Assembly (NCBI GenBank): GCA_907163375.1
Contig: CAJQUW010007898.1
Location: 186,001 to 250,000 of the forward strand
From: Prostheceraeus crozeri
Taxonomy: Eukaryota > Platyhelminthes > Polycladida > Euryleptidae
Reading direction: 5' to 3'
Length of the DNA: 64,000 nucleotides
Part shown: positions 32,313 through 45,489 of the stretch, in pieces
Layout: every line of letters begins with the position of its first letter
How positions within the stretch are numbered: the stretch's first letter is position 1
The notes under the pieces: generated by a model
What the model was told of the DNA's origin: nothing
The model's input: the letters and a program-made list of their open reading frames with translations, nothing else
The model's database searches: none
Position numbers and translations under genes: made by a program

Positions 32313-35300
32313 TAATGAATAGCCTCATGTTAGCCGCCATCCCATATGTGAGTAAAATGTTTTTATTGATTTTATGGATATAACTAGAATTTGAAACAGT
32401 TCTGCAATTGAAAATTTTCTGCAACAAATACCAAGAAGGTAATCAGCTGAAAAGTGTCAAACGTCTGCTCAGCTAGCATCAATGATTCTTCAGCCAATCA
32501 TTGGTTGCACATGTAGCCTACTCATCGATTGTTAACTAAGAGCAGGGATTGGCAAGCAATTTTTAGAAAAACTTCGTGCATTTTGCAAATGTATCCGTAC
32601 AGCTGTCGGAGATTAGCATGTCTTCTCAGAGAAAAGGCTTGTCGCAACGTGCTATTCAATAGGAAACAAATTGACAGGTACTTTTCGACTGTCTCAAAAA
32701 AATCAAAAAACGATTTTAATTCAAAATCTGCTTTATATCAATCACAACAGATACCTACAACCATAAGCCAATTGCAGTAGTCGAAAAAGTAGAAAAGAGA
32801 TGCAGAAAAGGTATAAAGCACAAATGTTAAAATTCAAATCATTTGACACATTAAAATGCGTTTAAAAGAAGTGGTGTTCACAAAATATCCTCTTTAAAAA
32901 GCAAATAGTAAAATCTCGTGGCATGATGTCATCATGCTTGCACAATACCACTCTGCGCTATTCATTTTTAGCAAATAATGCGGTGTGTCTTGTGCGCTTC
33001 GATGGAATGTTGTAGCATACAGACGAAATAGGATACTAAGGACAACCGGCCTCACCACGTACAATTTTCAGAAAAAGTAACGTATAACGTATATTGAATC
33101 TTTTACAGAAACTGTAGTTCGATGCATCTGAACAATATCGGACATCATTTGCAAAAAAATTTGTTTTACACATTGCTTCGAACACCTTCCACCTAACTGA
33201 CGAAAATTTGAAATCAGTGAACCAAACTAGTGAATAATAATCAATGTAGGAACGAATGCGCATTGAATAACACTTTTATGACATTGTGCATCATCTAAAG
33301 ATTTCATATCTATTTTGACAAATCCTGCCATTCGATGGACAATCATGGTAATATTATGTGTTAAATTAGGAAAAATTATTCGAAGATCCTTTGTCCCCTT
33401 AACAGCACATAATCTAAGTTGATATGGAGTAGTCTACACTTTGAATAAAAATTAATGAAATAACCCTTTTGTGTGATAAGAAAATAACAAACGATGCAAT
33501 TGGTTAAATGAACGCTATTTTCAATAGGGTTACTTTAGCTATACTGATGATTCCGATTTTAGCGAAAGGTGCGCATTACACTCTTGAATACCATTATCCT
33601 TATCGAAAAGTTGATATAGCAAAATCAAATTTTTAGTTTTCAAATTGGGAGCGCTTTTGCATATCACTATTGTAACCAGTCTGAAATGATATTTTCTTGG
33701 CGTGCATGATATGATCAATAAAACATCTAAAGCCAAATTCAAAGAATACAAAATACAAATTGTGATCGTTTGAAGTTTCCGCCAAGCTTCAGATACAATC
33801 GTGGGGACAATGTCCTAAATTAAAACAAGCATAGATTCCCACACAACAGAAATCATTGAATCAAAATTAATTGATAAAATAATTATGGAGTGATGTTGAC
33901 TATAATTATATACAAATGACACCTAGATGGCCTACATATGTCTTCCAATTTGTACATGCACGAAGTCCTTAACAACTTAATTGACTTCCTATAGTCATAC
34001 TGAATGCGTGAGAACGGGTGCTGAACTTGATAATTCTTTTACCGTTTGATGTACAACGGAATAGGCTAAACTACGCACCTCGCCATGTCGTTCGATCAAT
34101 CATATATCAAGTAATTGAATCCCAAATGTTTTTCTAACTGCGATTCATATTTGATTTTAAAACAGTTGACAGTTAGAATTTGATGAATGCAAGCACACTT
34201 GGGGTTTAATCATGAAATGTTAGGCCTGTCGCTCACCAAGCTGCAATTTTTCGCATCAATAGAATACTTATTTTCTTTAAAAATTGATCATCACTAAAGT
34301 TCATCACTCGTGTTTGATTCTCACTTTTAAATTTTTAGATAATTGAAGCGCACAGGTAGGGAGGAGTTATCCATTCGTCTGGTGGAAGACCTCAAGGGAT
34401 TACTGGCATAGCAGTGAGAGGTAAATGCCTTTCGTTTATAGTGTAGGTGTTTGCCACAAATGCTATTGCAATTTCAACTGTCTTGACCTACATATTGTTC
34501 CAAATATGGAGGACATAAAAGAACAATGATTGCAATGCCAATGAGCGATGCAAAGCTACTGTTCCGCACTGCAATTGTGCACATTATATATTTCATGGAA
34601 GGTCGATTGAATTTAGCCTGACTTTGCAGAAAATCATACAAAAACGTTCTTGTCTGCAAATTTAAATTTTGAAAGCTTTTGAAAATGTACCATTAAAAAG
34701 AATGTTTACGGGAACAGACAATCCTATTATGCTGCAGCATGTGCACATAGAACAATCTGAATCGATGACCAAATATGAAGGATTTTGCTAGAAGTACCAA
34801 TCCTTTCATTTATGTTCCAAGCTATCGCATATATCTTTTGAAAGGCTTATTTTTTAAATGTGCGAAAATGACTGCCATTCGTTTGCTTGCAATCGGAGAT
34901 GACAGAAGGTAAGAAAAACAAGGAAGCATTGAAGAGACACTGATAACTAAAATCTGTTTGTCATCTGAATGAGCGCGGGCTTTGTGGTCAAAAGTCAAAA
35001 TGTTTTCTTTCCAACTTGTGGCTAATATATGCATGGTATCCACAGTGATATGCAGATCATTTATCAAAGAAATAAAATGGTGCGAAGGATAATAACCGTT
35101 GAGAGAAAACGCTAGTGGCTGAAATGCTCAAAATCTGGTATAGTAAATAGAATAGAATAAGGATATATTTCGGAAAATTAAAATCAAAATCTGTCATGAT
35201 GCAGCTATAAGCCACAAAAGTATGAGTACAAAACACATTGACTTCAACGTAAATTGTTACGCATTTGTGATAATACACAGATTTTACAAGTATTGCATTC

Positions 35301-35517
35301 ACTTGAGAAGTTGAAAGAGATATAATCTGATTACTTTAAACCACAGCAGATACAAAATTACTTGCCAAAAGATATCAATGTCAAATTTTCATTTGCTACG
35401 CATGCGCGCACAAAGTACATATGTACTGTAGATCGTAATGTTCCTAATTTTGACAGAAAAATAAAGATGACATGTATTGTCTCAAGATAAAAAGGAAAAT
35501 CTTTGTGATCAAAATGA
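32313..35517. other. Gene-poor spacer
   Basis: No recognised gene. A few minus frames of 60-81 codons (33036-33263, 34822-35067, 35057-35302) carry no domain I can name and have AT-rich composition like the surroundings. Confidence 0.55.
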
Positions 35518-36010
35518 TCAACGGTGAAATGCATCATTGAATAATTTTGACATACACACAATAAAACTATTTGATCTACGCATAGTGGCAGACAGTAGAA
35601 GACGGATTCGACCGGATAAATGCTTCTCTGGCATGATTTCGTTCAATGGGTGATCAGAATCTGTCAATGCATTTAGAAAAAAGCGATTGGAAATGGCTCT
35701 GATCCCTTCGTAGACATTCAGTACATGATCATCAACTTTGTCTTTGAAGATTAGCTTCATTGCTCTTTTATGGACTCTGTCAATGATATTTTCATTTGAT
35801 TGGTTCATTCCACAAAAAGTAGGACAAGCATATTCTATCAAACTTCGAATGAGGACGGGAAATAGAAGGGTGGAGCGCGCAATGTACATGATGGAAGGAG
35901 AGATAATGTTGTCAACATCAAATTCAGGTTCTTCAAGCTCAATGTCACTCAACACAAGGCAAAAGCAAGCGGCTCAATCATTTCGTCATGATTATCTTGA
36001 GTGAGGCAAT
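35518..36010 (-). pseudogene. CR1-group LINE, C-terminal tail of the reverse transcriptase ORF
   Basis: The minus frame (145 codons, ending in a stop at 35518) reads PVLIRSLIEYACPTFCGMNQ, IIDRVHKRAMKLIF, then SGRIRLLLSATMRRSNSFIV and KLFNDAFHR. This is the classic terminal segment of CR1/Rex1-type LINE proteins: 'vrP.leYacpvw', 'le.iqkRAmklI' and 'R....l...R.er..nSFip..lr..Ln'. No earlier motifs are found upstream, so the copy is 5'-truncated near 36010. The last residues and the stop look like the authentic end of the ORF. It resembles the end region of the LINE at 61956-63816 but is a separate copy. Confidence 0.8.
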
Positions 36011-36294
36011 TTATTATTATTTTTTAGTGAGAGCGTCAACGATAACACGCAGATGAATTGTATTCGAAAATAACAAATGAATTCATGCTACAATAAATGT
36101 ACGAGCTCCCTAATTTCTAACTACGCAGTAGGCCACCTGAACTCTGTTTCGTTGCTTCCATATTTAGTGCGTGTCATCAAATGCTGTTTTGCAGAAGTCG
36201 GCCCATCGAAGTGTCAGTGGCACGAAGCGTTGGCTTTTTAATTATTTTATTGTAACAATAAGCAACAGCCTCCTGTTCTTGACCATCAATTGGA

Positions 36295-36395
36295 CTACAA
36301 TAAATGGATCGGCCGATTATCGGAACGCAGATAGGTATATCTCTGATAGTCGACATTCTCGAATGAAAGCAAAATTGGTAGCTGGGAGATCTGAC
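36295..36395 (+). repeat. Repeat X, copy 1, fused to a MITE end
   Basis: About 101 bp starting CTACAATAAATGGATCGGCC and running without a gap into the left terminus of MITE copy 4. The same unit lies at 46949-47050, again joined to a MITE left terminus. Both copies begin sharply at the same base. Confidence 0.75.
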
Positions 36396-36908
36396 TCACA
36401 GAATTAGACCGGTCGTCTTTTCTTCTGTTTTTTGAATAGAAAGGAAGCATTGGAGCACGTAAGGTTAATGAAATGGCACAATACCATAGCAATCGAGCAA
36501 TGAACAGCCAGTTCAACATTAGACACGCCAAACTGTGCGAAGTTTCAATGACTATTATCAACCGGAACACGCAGCAAAGAGACATAGTCGATTTCAAGTT
36601 CTATAGAGAAGCTTATGAACGTTTTTCCGTGAGCCTGCTAACTTTTTTGATAATGATCGGAGGTGCCAACATTATCGAGAAAACTTTTGCGCAATGATCT
36701 GAATTCTTCAAATCTGAAGGAATCGTGGCGATCAGAGCATTTTGAAGGAATTCAGAGTAATCTGCAAGCGGCGCACGACTATTTGTCCTATCTCTGCAAG
36801 GTATTAACAATTTCTTTTTGTCCACTTAGTAAGTTCCAGCATGTGCCATCGTTTTGAATCAGTTTACAGCTCTAGCAAAGTGATGCACCTTAACAATCTA
36901 ATTCTGTG
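36396..36908 (+). mobile_element. hAT-like MITE family A, copy 4
   Basis: 513 bp with intact termini CACAGAATTAGA and TCTAATTCTGTG. No 8-bp target duplication flanks it: the left neighbour is repeat X and the right neighbour is unrelated (GCGTCATC). Confidence 0.85.
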
Positions 36909-39245
36909 GCGTCATCTGAAATGCGTGGAGGATTGTTGAAACCATAGAAATCTGATACACTATCATAATGAAGGACTAGAACGTCCATGGATATTAACAA
37001 CAATAGAACGTCGTGTACATGGTTTCATGACAGCGGTACCCACAGAAATTGATAACAATAAAGCCTCTAGAATGGAAGTAAAGCTTCATGGAATATGCAA
37101 TAGTGGCACATGAATCGCACGCATTTTCACTTAGATGCACTTGACAACCACTGCATCATTAGGATAGAATCAGTCACATGTGCAATTCCAAGCTTTTCAT
37201 TGGTTCTTCATGCCCCAACTTAGTTGTCCCGGATGTGCCGCGACCTTGAGTCAATTCTCATTCTTGTCAACTTCAGGTAAACAATCTATTTCTATGGCGG
37301 TACCTAAACGATGTCGGCTTCGTAGTGACAATGGATTGTTCTGGAGGCTACTAAAGTGACAAAATGTGATGTTCAGCTCTTTTGTTAACACAGCCGATTT
37401 GGCACATGGCAAAGCTTTTTGAACAAGTTTCATAGACTTCCATTTACTTAATGGAATAATGAAATAGGCTTGAATGCAAGAATGTAGCAAGATAAATTTC
37501 AGACCCACGGGTCAGCTCTGAAAATATTAACCTTGTCCAACACTGCATTGTTTCAATCATCTGAAATCTCTCCTCGGGACTTTTAGTTAAATTGACTCCT
37601 TGAGCAATTATAATGACGTTCGACACCATCGGAACTTCAATAAATATATCTGATTTCATGTCTATTATCTATTTTTAAGACATGTCGCAGTGGCTGTAAT
37701 GTCATCTAAACTTCTAAACTAGAGGTGTATGAAGACACCCGATCTCCGTTGCTACATGAAAAGTTATTTGATTTACATGTCAGTAGATCACTTCTTTGAC
37801 AAATCATGTTCGCATTTCACACTAATGAAAGTATTAACAAGAAGTGTACTGTCACATCAAATTTTATATTCAGTTGATCACCAAGCCTCTAGAAATTGCA
37901 CATTTATCATTTTTTTGGAAGGATATAAGAATGAATAGATTTAATCTACCATCTTTTTTATGACAGCACCCTTGCAACCTATAAATATTTCTCAATGAAC
38001 GAGACACTCACTTAGAATTATTGTAATGTAGAAAATAGTAGTCTAATTTGTGTGCAAAATAATCTAAAAAATGATCTAATTTTGAAGCATAATGAACTTG
38101 TTTGTTAGCAGCATTTATTGCTGCTCCAAACACAAAGTCTTAATAATTAAATTATGAACAATTGATAATTAAAGTAATAATCAATAAAGTAATGAATTCT
38201 AACATCATGAATGATATGAATTATTCATGGAGCTGCTCCCTTCCACGATATTGCAAAAGGACTTTTGGCAAATAGTCACAGTTATTTATTTTTCTTCAAT
38301 AGAACCCGCAGGTTGCATACATCTTTTACAGTCGGAGTGCAGGTTTATAGTGGAAACAGAAAGTGAACTTGATTTTTGCTAGTATTTTTTATCTGAATAA
38401 GAATGTTTCCAGGATTGGTTATTGATTATTTTATGACATTGACTATTGTTTCCAACAAGAATATTGACAATTATTGATTTGGATTGTGATACACTGAAAT
38501 CAGAGAAAATTCGAAATTAAGCGTCGAGGAATGATCAGATTTTGTTGCATGATTCGATTTAAATATTGATTTATAGCTTGTTTGATACAGAAGCGTGGTC
38601 GAACCTTCAATTTAAACACCTACAATTTAAATGCAAATGTTGCCAGGCGGGAGATGCCTACTAATTGTGTGTAATACAATTTGCTTGAATGTGATAGCTG
38701 AATGATTCAAAGCGAGCCTATGCATATTTTATAGTGTGCACATTTTCGAAAGTTTTGAGCTAATGTTGATTTCTTTGTGTAATACATTATGAGTGTAGGG
38801 AGACCAATCTTCCAGGGCCCAAAAAATGTTCGGATTTGAAAAATAATTTAGCTGTGACATTAATATTGGCTATGCAATCGCAGTCTTCACTTTACGCGAC
38901 ATGCGCTAATGAAGAAAATTGACTCATGTTATACGATTGAAAATATCATAGTTAACGTGACAATAGGCTGCCTAACGGGGGAGAACAAATGGGAGCATAT
39001 GAGGCTGTGATTCGTGTGTATGGGGATTGGAGTGCAGCTGTGAGATAATAGATGGTATACAGATTTCTATTACATCAATAATATTTGTGTCTTTATAATA
39101 TATTAGCTTACAAAAGCAGCATTCATTAATCAGAATAGGCGCATTAACTGGTGCGACAAGTCTGTAGTTTGTTCAAGGTACCCACTTGAATTTTGCTTAA
39201 TATGCTAATTGCGTATCTCAAATTTGCTCCGGGTATAGCTACACG
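36909..39245. other. Gene-poor spacer
   Basis: No gene recognised. Very AT-rich around 38090-38240 (tracts of TAATAATTAA type). Minus frames 37251-37508 and 37444-37659 lack known domains. Confidence 0.55.
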
Positions 39246-39254
39246 TATAAATAG
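39246..39254 (+). promoter_or_regulatory. Canonical TATA-box sequence
   Basis: TATAAATAG in a G-rich context (ACACG before, GGAGTT after) is a textbook TATA box. It lies about 770 bases upstream of an ATG frame with a signal-peptide-like start (40023). No initiator or transcript evidence is available. Confidence 0.25.
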
Positions 39255-40022
39255 GGAGTTGTGTCGATGTTGAGAGATGTGAATTAGGCCTGCTGATAAC
39301 TCCTGATATTGGATGAAGTGGCAACTATTCAGGTGTGTTCACAATTTTCAACTGAGGATGCAACTCAATATCTATTCATTTTATTTCATTATAATGCAGT
39401 ATATTTAATTATGTTTTCATACAAGCATCATTAATTATCGCGAAATACCTTGAAATGTTGATCTTCATGGAACTGCGGAAAATTAATGCAGCTAATATTC
39501 AACTACACATCTATTTATCAAAGTAAATTGCAGTTGAAAAGCATTCTGTAGTTGTTTTATAAACAACTTATGCAGGTTCACGAATGAAAAAAATTGGCAC
39601 GTATTTGAAAGTGCTCAAAAGCGAGATTTTTTGTTGCAGCTAATCATAACTTACCGGTAACTTAAAGTTAATGCCATTCTTTCGTCGGCTACTCGGCGGA
39701 AATGATTACGAATCGCAATAACTAACATTCAATTACCAGAATGAATGGCAGTAATGAATGGTAGTTAATGAATGATGGTTAGCGATCAATTAATTAGAAT
39801 TGAGAATATTTACTAAAAATTACAGGTAAAAATTGTTTGAATTTGTAGACTGTATGTGAACTGTTGTTTGTATGTATCACTTAAATCATCACTTGTGAAC
39901 GTTTAAGTATGACTTGCCTTAACAACGAACTGTTGATCCAATAAATTACGTTATTGTTAATGTATTTTTGATGACCATATGCCAGAATGCACATCAAGCA
40001 CCTCCGACAATGGTTTTTCTAG

Positions 40023-40289
40023 ATGGGAGCGTACGAAACGTTGTTGGCAGTTGTCTTTGTACTCTTTTGTTCACCGCTTTCATCGAGTAACTGGATAACT
40101 CGTCGCCAGTTGCGGTCTTTTTCTTACTACACTGTCAGACTGCACATAAATAGTTCAGTTGTCAATCATTCGTCGCCACAAGCGGCTCCGGCTGTAGGGG
40201 GAAATCTAATTGAGGCAGTATACTCAACAATGTATACGAGAATCCTATTTCCAATTTCGAGTATAGCATGTCAGCAATGTAAAAAATAG
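40023..40289 (+). CDS. Possible secreted-protein first exon, unrecognised
   Basis: An ATG frame of 88 codons. It begins MGAYETLLAVVFVLFCSPLS, a short polar start, a hydrophobic core and small residues before a likely cleavage site: a credible signal peptide. The rest (including VRLHINSSVVNHSSPQAAPA, with an N-glycosylation-type NSS and NHS) has no known domain. A TTTTCTAG just upstream could be a splice acceptor, and a TATA box lies at 39246. In an AT-rich genome, hydrophobic frames arise by chance, so this is only a candidate. Base composition over the first 120 bases is higher in GC than the surroundings. Confidence 0.25.
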   Translation: MGAYETLLAVVFVLFCSPLSSSNWITRRQLRSFSYYTVRLHINSSVVNHSSPQAAPAVGGNLIEAVYSTMYTRILFPISSIACQQCKK

Positions 40290-41858
40290 CTCCTCTTGAA
40301 TAGATATTACCATGAACTTTCAATAGCATCGTTTGACATTAATACACTCCCCATTGGAATGTGTTCAAGAACATCAAAGCTTTTAAAGGAAGCAATTTGT
40401 CATTCCTTATAAGTGATGACAGCATTTGTTTCCGATATATCCTTGGATATTGATACATATTCTATGGTTGACGCATAGACACACTACAATGATATCACTG
40501 TCTCTGGACCAGACGCTATCACTCAATCATGTAAACACGCATCTATGTCTGACTTCACAAAATGAAAAAAATCTCACACGTGTATAATATAAATGCAATC
40601 ATCAATGCAGTCTGCACGGCTGTGCAACAAGAAATATTAATATTTCCTACATACATCTTCTCTCATTCAATGACGTATTTAAAATGTGGATTCATTAATC
40701 AATCTGCTGTCATTGAAGATAAACACGTTTGTATTACAAACTTCATGTGCAACAAATTTCTACCCGAATTTCTCGCGCATGGGCAAATGAGATTTGTGCT
40801 TCATATATTTCTTCATGAAGTACATGACTATTTTTTGAAAACAAATATCGAAGCTACAACCCGCATGCAGTATTGATTTGTAGGTCGTCTTAGAATTTCG
40901 GTCTTTTTATTTGGCTATTGAGCTGGTTGAACGAATTCCTTTGACTTCGACATCATAGTGTGTGATCCTCCTGATGTGGGTGTTTTACAATTACCAAAAT
41001 TAACATTTTTTCATTAATTTTGAGTTTTCAATTGTATAAAAAAAGTACGAGAAATAGCAAGAATAAACAATGCTTCGAAGTTATTGAATTGTGAAGGTGA
41101 ATTCTCCAGCGATAAGAGCGAATAAAGCTTGAATAGCGGAGGTGATATCAAAATGTCAAAACTACGGCAAAATATCCGATATGACGCAAAGAATTCCTCT
41201 AGAACAGCAGAAACCGTCGAACGATTTCCTGTTGTGAAGCTGAATCAATTGCCTGCACATGCAATCACTTTAGTGAGAGAGCTACTGACATTTTCTTCCT
41301 AAAGTCGCGCACAAGCTTCTTATTATTTTTAGTTCATAGATATTATGTTCATATTTATTTATATCATTATATTCACCCAACATCAGTAAAACAACAATTC
41401 TTAAGTTGTGAATCCTGTAGTTCTGCGAGTTATGGAGGGTCAAAGATCATTTGTTTATGTAGATCCATGTACTTCTCAGTTTGATGCACTCAATAACGTC
41501 ATGATCCAACATCCACTTAAAACTCAAAATGAGATTTGTCATTTTTGTGATTATGATTCCACTTTTAGGGCAGAATACTTCAACAGCAGGCACAAAAGCG
41601 ACATTCTTTGTAACCGGTAGCTCGGCCGAATTGCTGTTAAAGATAATGAAAACGTCATGACAACCGATGTTATTGTTGCAGATAAACATGTTTCAACAAT
41701 GTATAGAAGGCTATATGAATGAGCATGTAACGTTCTCGACAGACATGAAATAAATGATAGTTACCTCACCGACAGTGCGATAAACTACCTGTGTGCTTGA
41801 CAGCGCGGCGGAGACGAATTGCACGGTTTCAGCACGCTCTCATACATAGGAGGGTACC
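40290..41858. other. Gene-poor spacer with an unrecognised frame
   Basis: A 104-codon ATG frame at 40562-40876 (MKKISHVYNINAIINAVCTA...) has no domain I recognise and an AT-rich codon composition. Nothing else noticed. Confidence 0.4.
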
Positions 41859-41866
41859 GATAGAAC

Positions 41867-42388
41867 CACAGAATCAGATTGTTTAAGCGTATCACTTTGC
41901 TAGAAGTGCAAACTGATTCAAACAGATGGTACATGCAGGAACTTAATAAGTGGACAAAAAGAAATTTTTAATACCTTACAGAGATAGGAAAAATAGTCGT
42001 GCGTCGCTTGCGGATTGCTCTGAATTCCTTCAAAATGCTCTGATCTCCACGACTCCTTCAGATTCGAAGAATTCAGATCATTGCGCAAAAGTTTTCTCGA
42101 TAATGTTAGGTCATCCGATCATTTTAAAAAAGTTAGCAGGCGCATGAAAAAAACGTTCATAAGCTTCTCTATAGAACTTGAAATCGACTATGTCTCTTTG
42201 CTGCGTGTTCCGGTTGATAATAGTCATTGAAACTTCGCACAGTTTGGCGTGTCTAATGTTGAACTGGCTGCTCATTGTTCGATTACTATGGTATTTAGTC
42301 AGCAGATTGTGCCATTTCAATAACGTTACATGTTCCAATGTTTCCTTTCTAGTCAAACGGAAGAAGAGACGACCTGTCTAATTCTGTG
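41867..42388 (-). mobile_element. hAT-like MITE family A, copy 5 (perfect TSD)
   Basis: 522 bp in reverse orientation, from CACAGAATCAGATTG to GTCTAATTCTGTG. The flanks are a perfect 8-bp duplication GATAGAAC (41859-41866 and 42389-42396). Together with copy 3, this fixes the family termini and the 8-bp target size typical of hAT (P and Merlin elements are alternatives). Confidence 0.93.
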
Positions 42389-42396
42389 GATAGAAC

Positions 42397-43454
42397 ACTA
42401 AGTTAGCACTTTCCTTCATGAAATGACGCTGCGTTAATTGAACTGAGTTTTACAAATGGACATTTTGGACAGTAATGGTAAATAAATACCATTGATAACA
42501 ACTCGATTTCTATGGCTTAAAATATGGCTGTGATAATGGCATGAAATAACAATGTACTTGCTAATCAATCGTTCCATTACAGAAAGCTCAAAGTGAACGC
42601 TACCTTGGCGTCATAGCGCTGTTTATCAAAATATTTGGCAAGTGTTTCAGAATAACACTGTAAAAATCGGTTGTTCTATTTCTATGTCCTGAAATAAACG
42701 TCTGCATACAACGAATACACTGCATGCGACCGCAGTGCGATAAGAAATTTTAGCAGCCATGCAGAGCTAAATTCTTCGATAATATTTATTGCACGAAGAA
42801 GGTCATTTATCGTCCGTCAAGCAATAAGTAGTCAATGTTGAATATATTCTGATCACAGTTATGATTGTGCGCGATTTTTCTATGCGCGATGCATGCTTTA
42901 TTATATTTCTACAAGAGAGTATGGGTGCGCATTTCAACTTCTGTAAACCGAAGCATGCAAGCCTGATTGTTGAATTTCTAGAATAGCCCTTATAAAAACA
43001 ATACTCATAATCATGACACCTTTGTTGATGCCGGAGCCTTCCTTATATGCGGGTTTTTGTAGATGATTTTTTCGACCGAGAGTGGGGGAGCTTATATCAA
43101 GCAGTAATCAACCTTATGAGCGAAAGCATGCCTCCCCGTATTCGACAAGTGATCGAACTGTTTAGTGAGATCACGAAATATAAGTGACCTCCAGAGAACG
43201 CACCATGTCCATTTTGAAGGCCAACTGGCTATACAGAGCCACTGAACAACGATGAAAATTTAATTTCAACCTTCATTTTCATTTTTTGCAAAATTTGTAC
43301 TTGAAATTGAAAAAAATCATTAAAATGAAACAAAATCCAAGTGTTCCACTTTTTATGATCATCACTGTTTGCGGGTTCGACTGAATCCGTATGAAAACCA
43401 AATGATTCCTTCTTGCGGTTGTTGCGATTGGTAGTGTAGACCGATAAACATATA
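42397..43454. other. Spacer, no gene recognised
   Basis: AT-rich, without a recognisable frame or element. The last two bases are the TA target of the next Tc1 copy. Confidence 0.55.
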
Positions 43455-44595
43455 CAGATTGTTTCATAAAAAATGGATCCCCCTTAAACATCGCCTTAAC
43501 TTCAACTTTGTCTAACTCCGCCAAACTTGAACGAATTTCTCTGAAATTTGGAAGATATGTCAGTTGTGCTTACTAATATCATTGTTGGAAATTTCAAGCA
43601 TGAATATTGAGTTGTTTTCCTGTTATAGATAAAAGAGTAGTAGATAATTTGATCTTCATTTAGCAATGTTACACAAAATCATACCTCACTCTTATAAAAT
43701 TACATTTGTTTCCTTTGTTATGTAATATGTTGTTCTACAAGCCAAAAGCTATCAAGCAGTATAGCACCATTATTCATCAACAATAATGTAACTGCTACAT
43801 GTGATTAACTGGACTTCATGTTCCATAGCTTCCTGACTTCGTTGCGGTGGTGTTGGCAGTACTCCTGATTGCTCTCTTACTTGAAAAATACAAAGCACAA
43901 ATGAAATAACAAAGGGTCAGGGTTTTCTTTGCGAGCTACAAGCAAGCGACTAAATGTCCCTTACACAAATGTATAATGATGATTTTCGACTCTGTCGTAA
44001 AGACGTCCACGCAAAACATCCAAACGTAGAGACCGCCTAATTTTGAGATTTTCTCGTTACACTTCACATACATCAAGGAACCATGAATTCTGAACGCTAT
44101 GTGATGAACATTGGCCAAATGACAGATCAACTTGTCGACTTGGTTATTATGTACGTGTCACAGGAAGAGTCAACTTATGCAAGTCTCAATTAGGGCTTAG
44201 GACATTATGTTGGCCAGCTCGTTTTCCTGATCTGAATCCCATAGAAAATGTATGGAGTATTCTAAAACGTAACGTTCGTCGTTCACTGCTACCTACAGAT
44301 GGCGTATCACAACTTACGTCACTGTTAAAAAGAGAGTGGAGAAAGTTAGATCAGTCAAAAATCAACGATATCATCGAATCAATGCCTAGACGAATTGGTG
44401 ATGTCATTGACAATAAGGGTAGGGCCACAAAATATTAGCTTCTTAAGAACCGTTACTGTATCATAGCTTATCAGATTATATAAGGACATTTAAATATATT
44501 AGGGACATGAAATAACATGAAAAATGCTTTCTGTATCATATTTATGTTTTATTTAGACAAATTTTAGGATGATCCACTTTTTATGAAACGGACTG
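43455..44595 (+). mobile_element. Tc1-family transposon copy 2, internally deleted
   Basis: Same family as 16603-18836. The termini CAGATTGTTTCATAAAAAAT and ...ATGAAACGGACTG are intact and a TA duplication flanks both ends (43453-43454, 44596-44597). Length is 1141 bp against about 1656 bp for copy 1 without its nested insertion. The loss is spread over many separate internal deletions that remove the DNA-binding region and the first catalytic acid, while SPDLNPIEN and the C-terminal tail (SKINDIIESMPRR...) remain. The transposase is dead, but the element could be mobilised in trans. It keeps the unoccupied AAAGTTAGATCAGTC site. Confidence 0.92.
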
Positions 44596-44757
44596 TAGTT
44601 TGAAGCTTCCCTCGACACCCAACCATGAAACTCAAAAGGATTGAGGTGCAATGATCAAGAGCATCGAGACCCTGCTCTTTATTTAGCTATTATCATTGCA
44701 ATGCCTGAATACAGCGTGAGTTTAGAAGTCCATGAACCGTTATAGTTCTTCATTATT

Positions 44758-45027
44758 ATGCGAGTAGTGTCGGCTATATATGTTTTAATTAGAGTGAATG
44801 ATAAGGATGTATTTGAATTTGATACAACCGTATTCAAGGAAACGCTATACAAAGCAAAGATGGATGCAAGGTTGCTTTCACGACAGTGTGTCTACTCTGG
44901 TAGCTACATACTGTCTTTGAGTGACATGGGCCTCTCATGTGTCACAAGTGTTACAGGAAATTTGAATGTTCTGACTTTCGTTTTTTCGATGAAAGCTTCT
45001 TCCTGTCAAAAGGAAAAATATCATTAG
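44758..45027 (+). CDS. Unrecognised ATG frame next to Tc1 copy 2
   Basis: 89 codons beginning MRVVSAIYVLIRVNDKDVFE. The amino-acid mix is protein-like (VFEFDTTVFKETLYKAKMDA; SGSYILSLSDMGLSCVTS), but no family is recognised, no splice context is convincing and there is no second copy. A chance frame is as likely as a real exon. Confidence 0.18.
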   Translation: MRVVSAIYVLIRVNDKDVFEFDTTVFKETLYKAKMDARLLSRQCVYSGSYILSLSDMGLSCVTSVTGNLNVLTFVFSMKASSCQKEKYH

Positions 45028-45489
45028 AATTTCGTATATTAATAATAATAGGCATGCATTTGCTTCAATAAAAATAGGATACAAACGATTGTAGCATGTT
45101 TGCAAAACTGATGACAAAAGTAAAGAGAGAAGTCACAAATTAAGAAATTCAACATTGGACTAAGAATTAATCTCAAATTTATCACATTATATACAATGTG
45201 TGAGTTTTCATGAGTGTGCATCAATCGTTAGGAACCTCGAAATGGGTTTTTGCGGATGATGACTTAATTTTCGATTCAATACTAGCCAATTAATTTATCA
45301 TTTGTCAACTTAAAGCAGTCAGATTAAAAAAATGCGGTCACTATTCATGTCAGTGGACCTAATGATCGAAACTCTTGTCAGCACTTTATGAGAATAGTCG
45401 TGCATTTGGACGATTTGGAAGTGTGCTACAGCAATAAGTAACTGAAAATAAAGGTTTGAGGCAGCATATTTCCGACCACAATCGCTTGA

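Noticed and set aside
36473-36825. 60-75-codon frames on both strands within MITE family A (also at 7527, 8561, 31542, 41950, 42111 and 47262)
   Set aside because: They recur only because the MITE copies are related; no transposase motif is present, so they are not annotated as genes.
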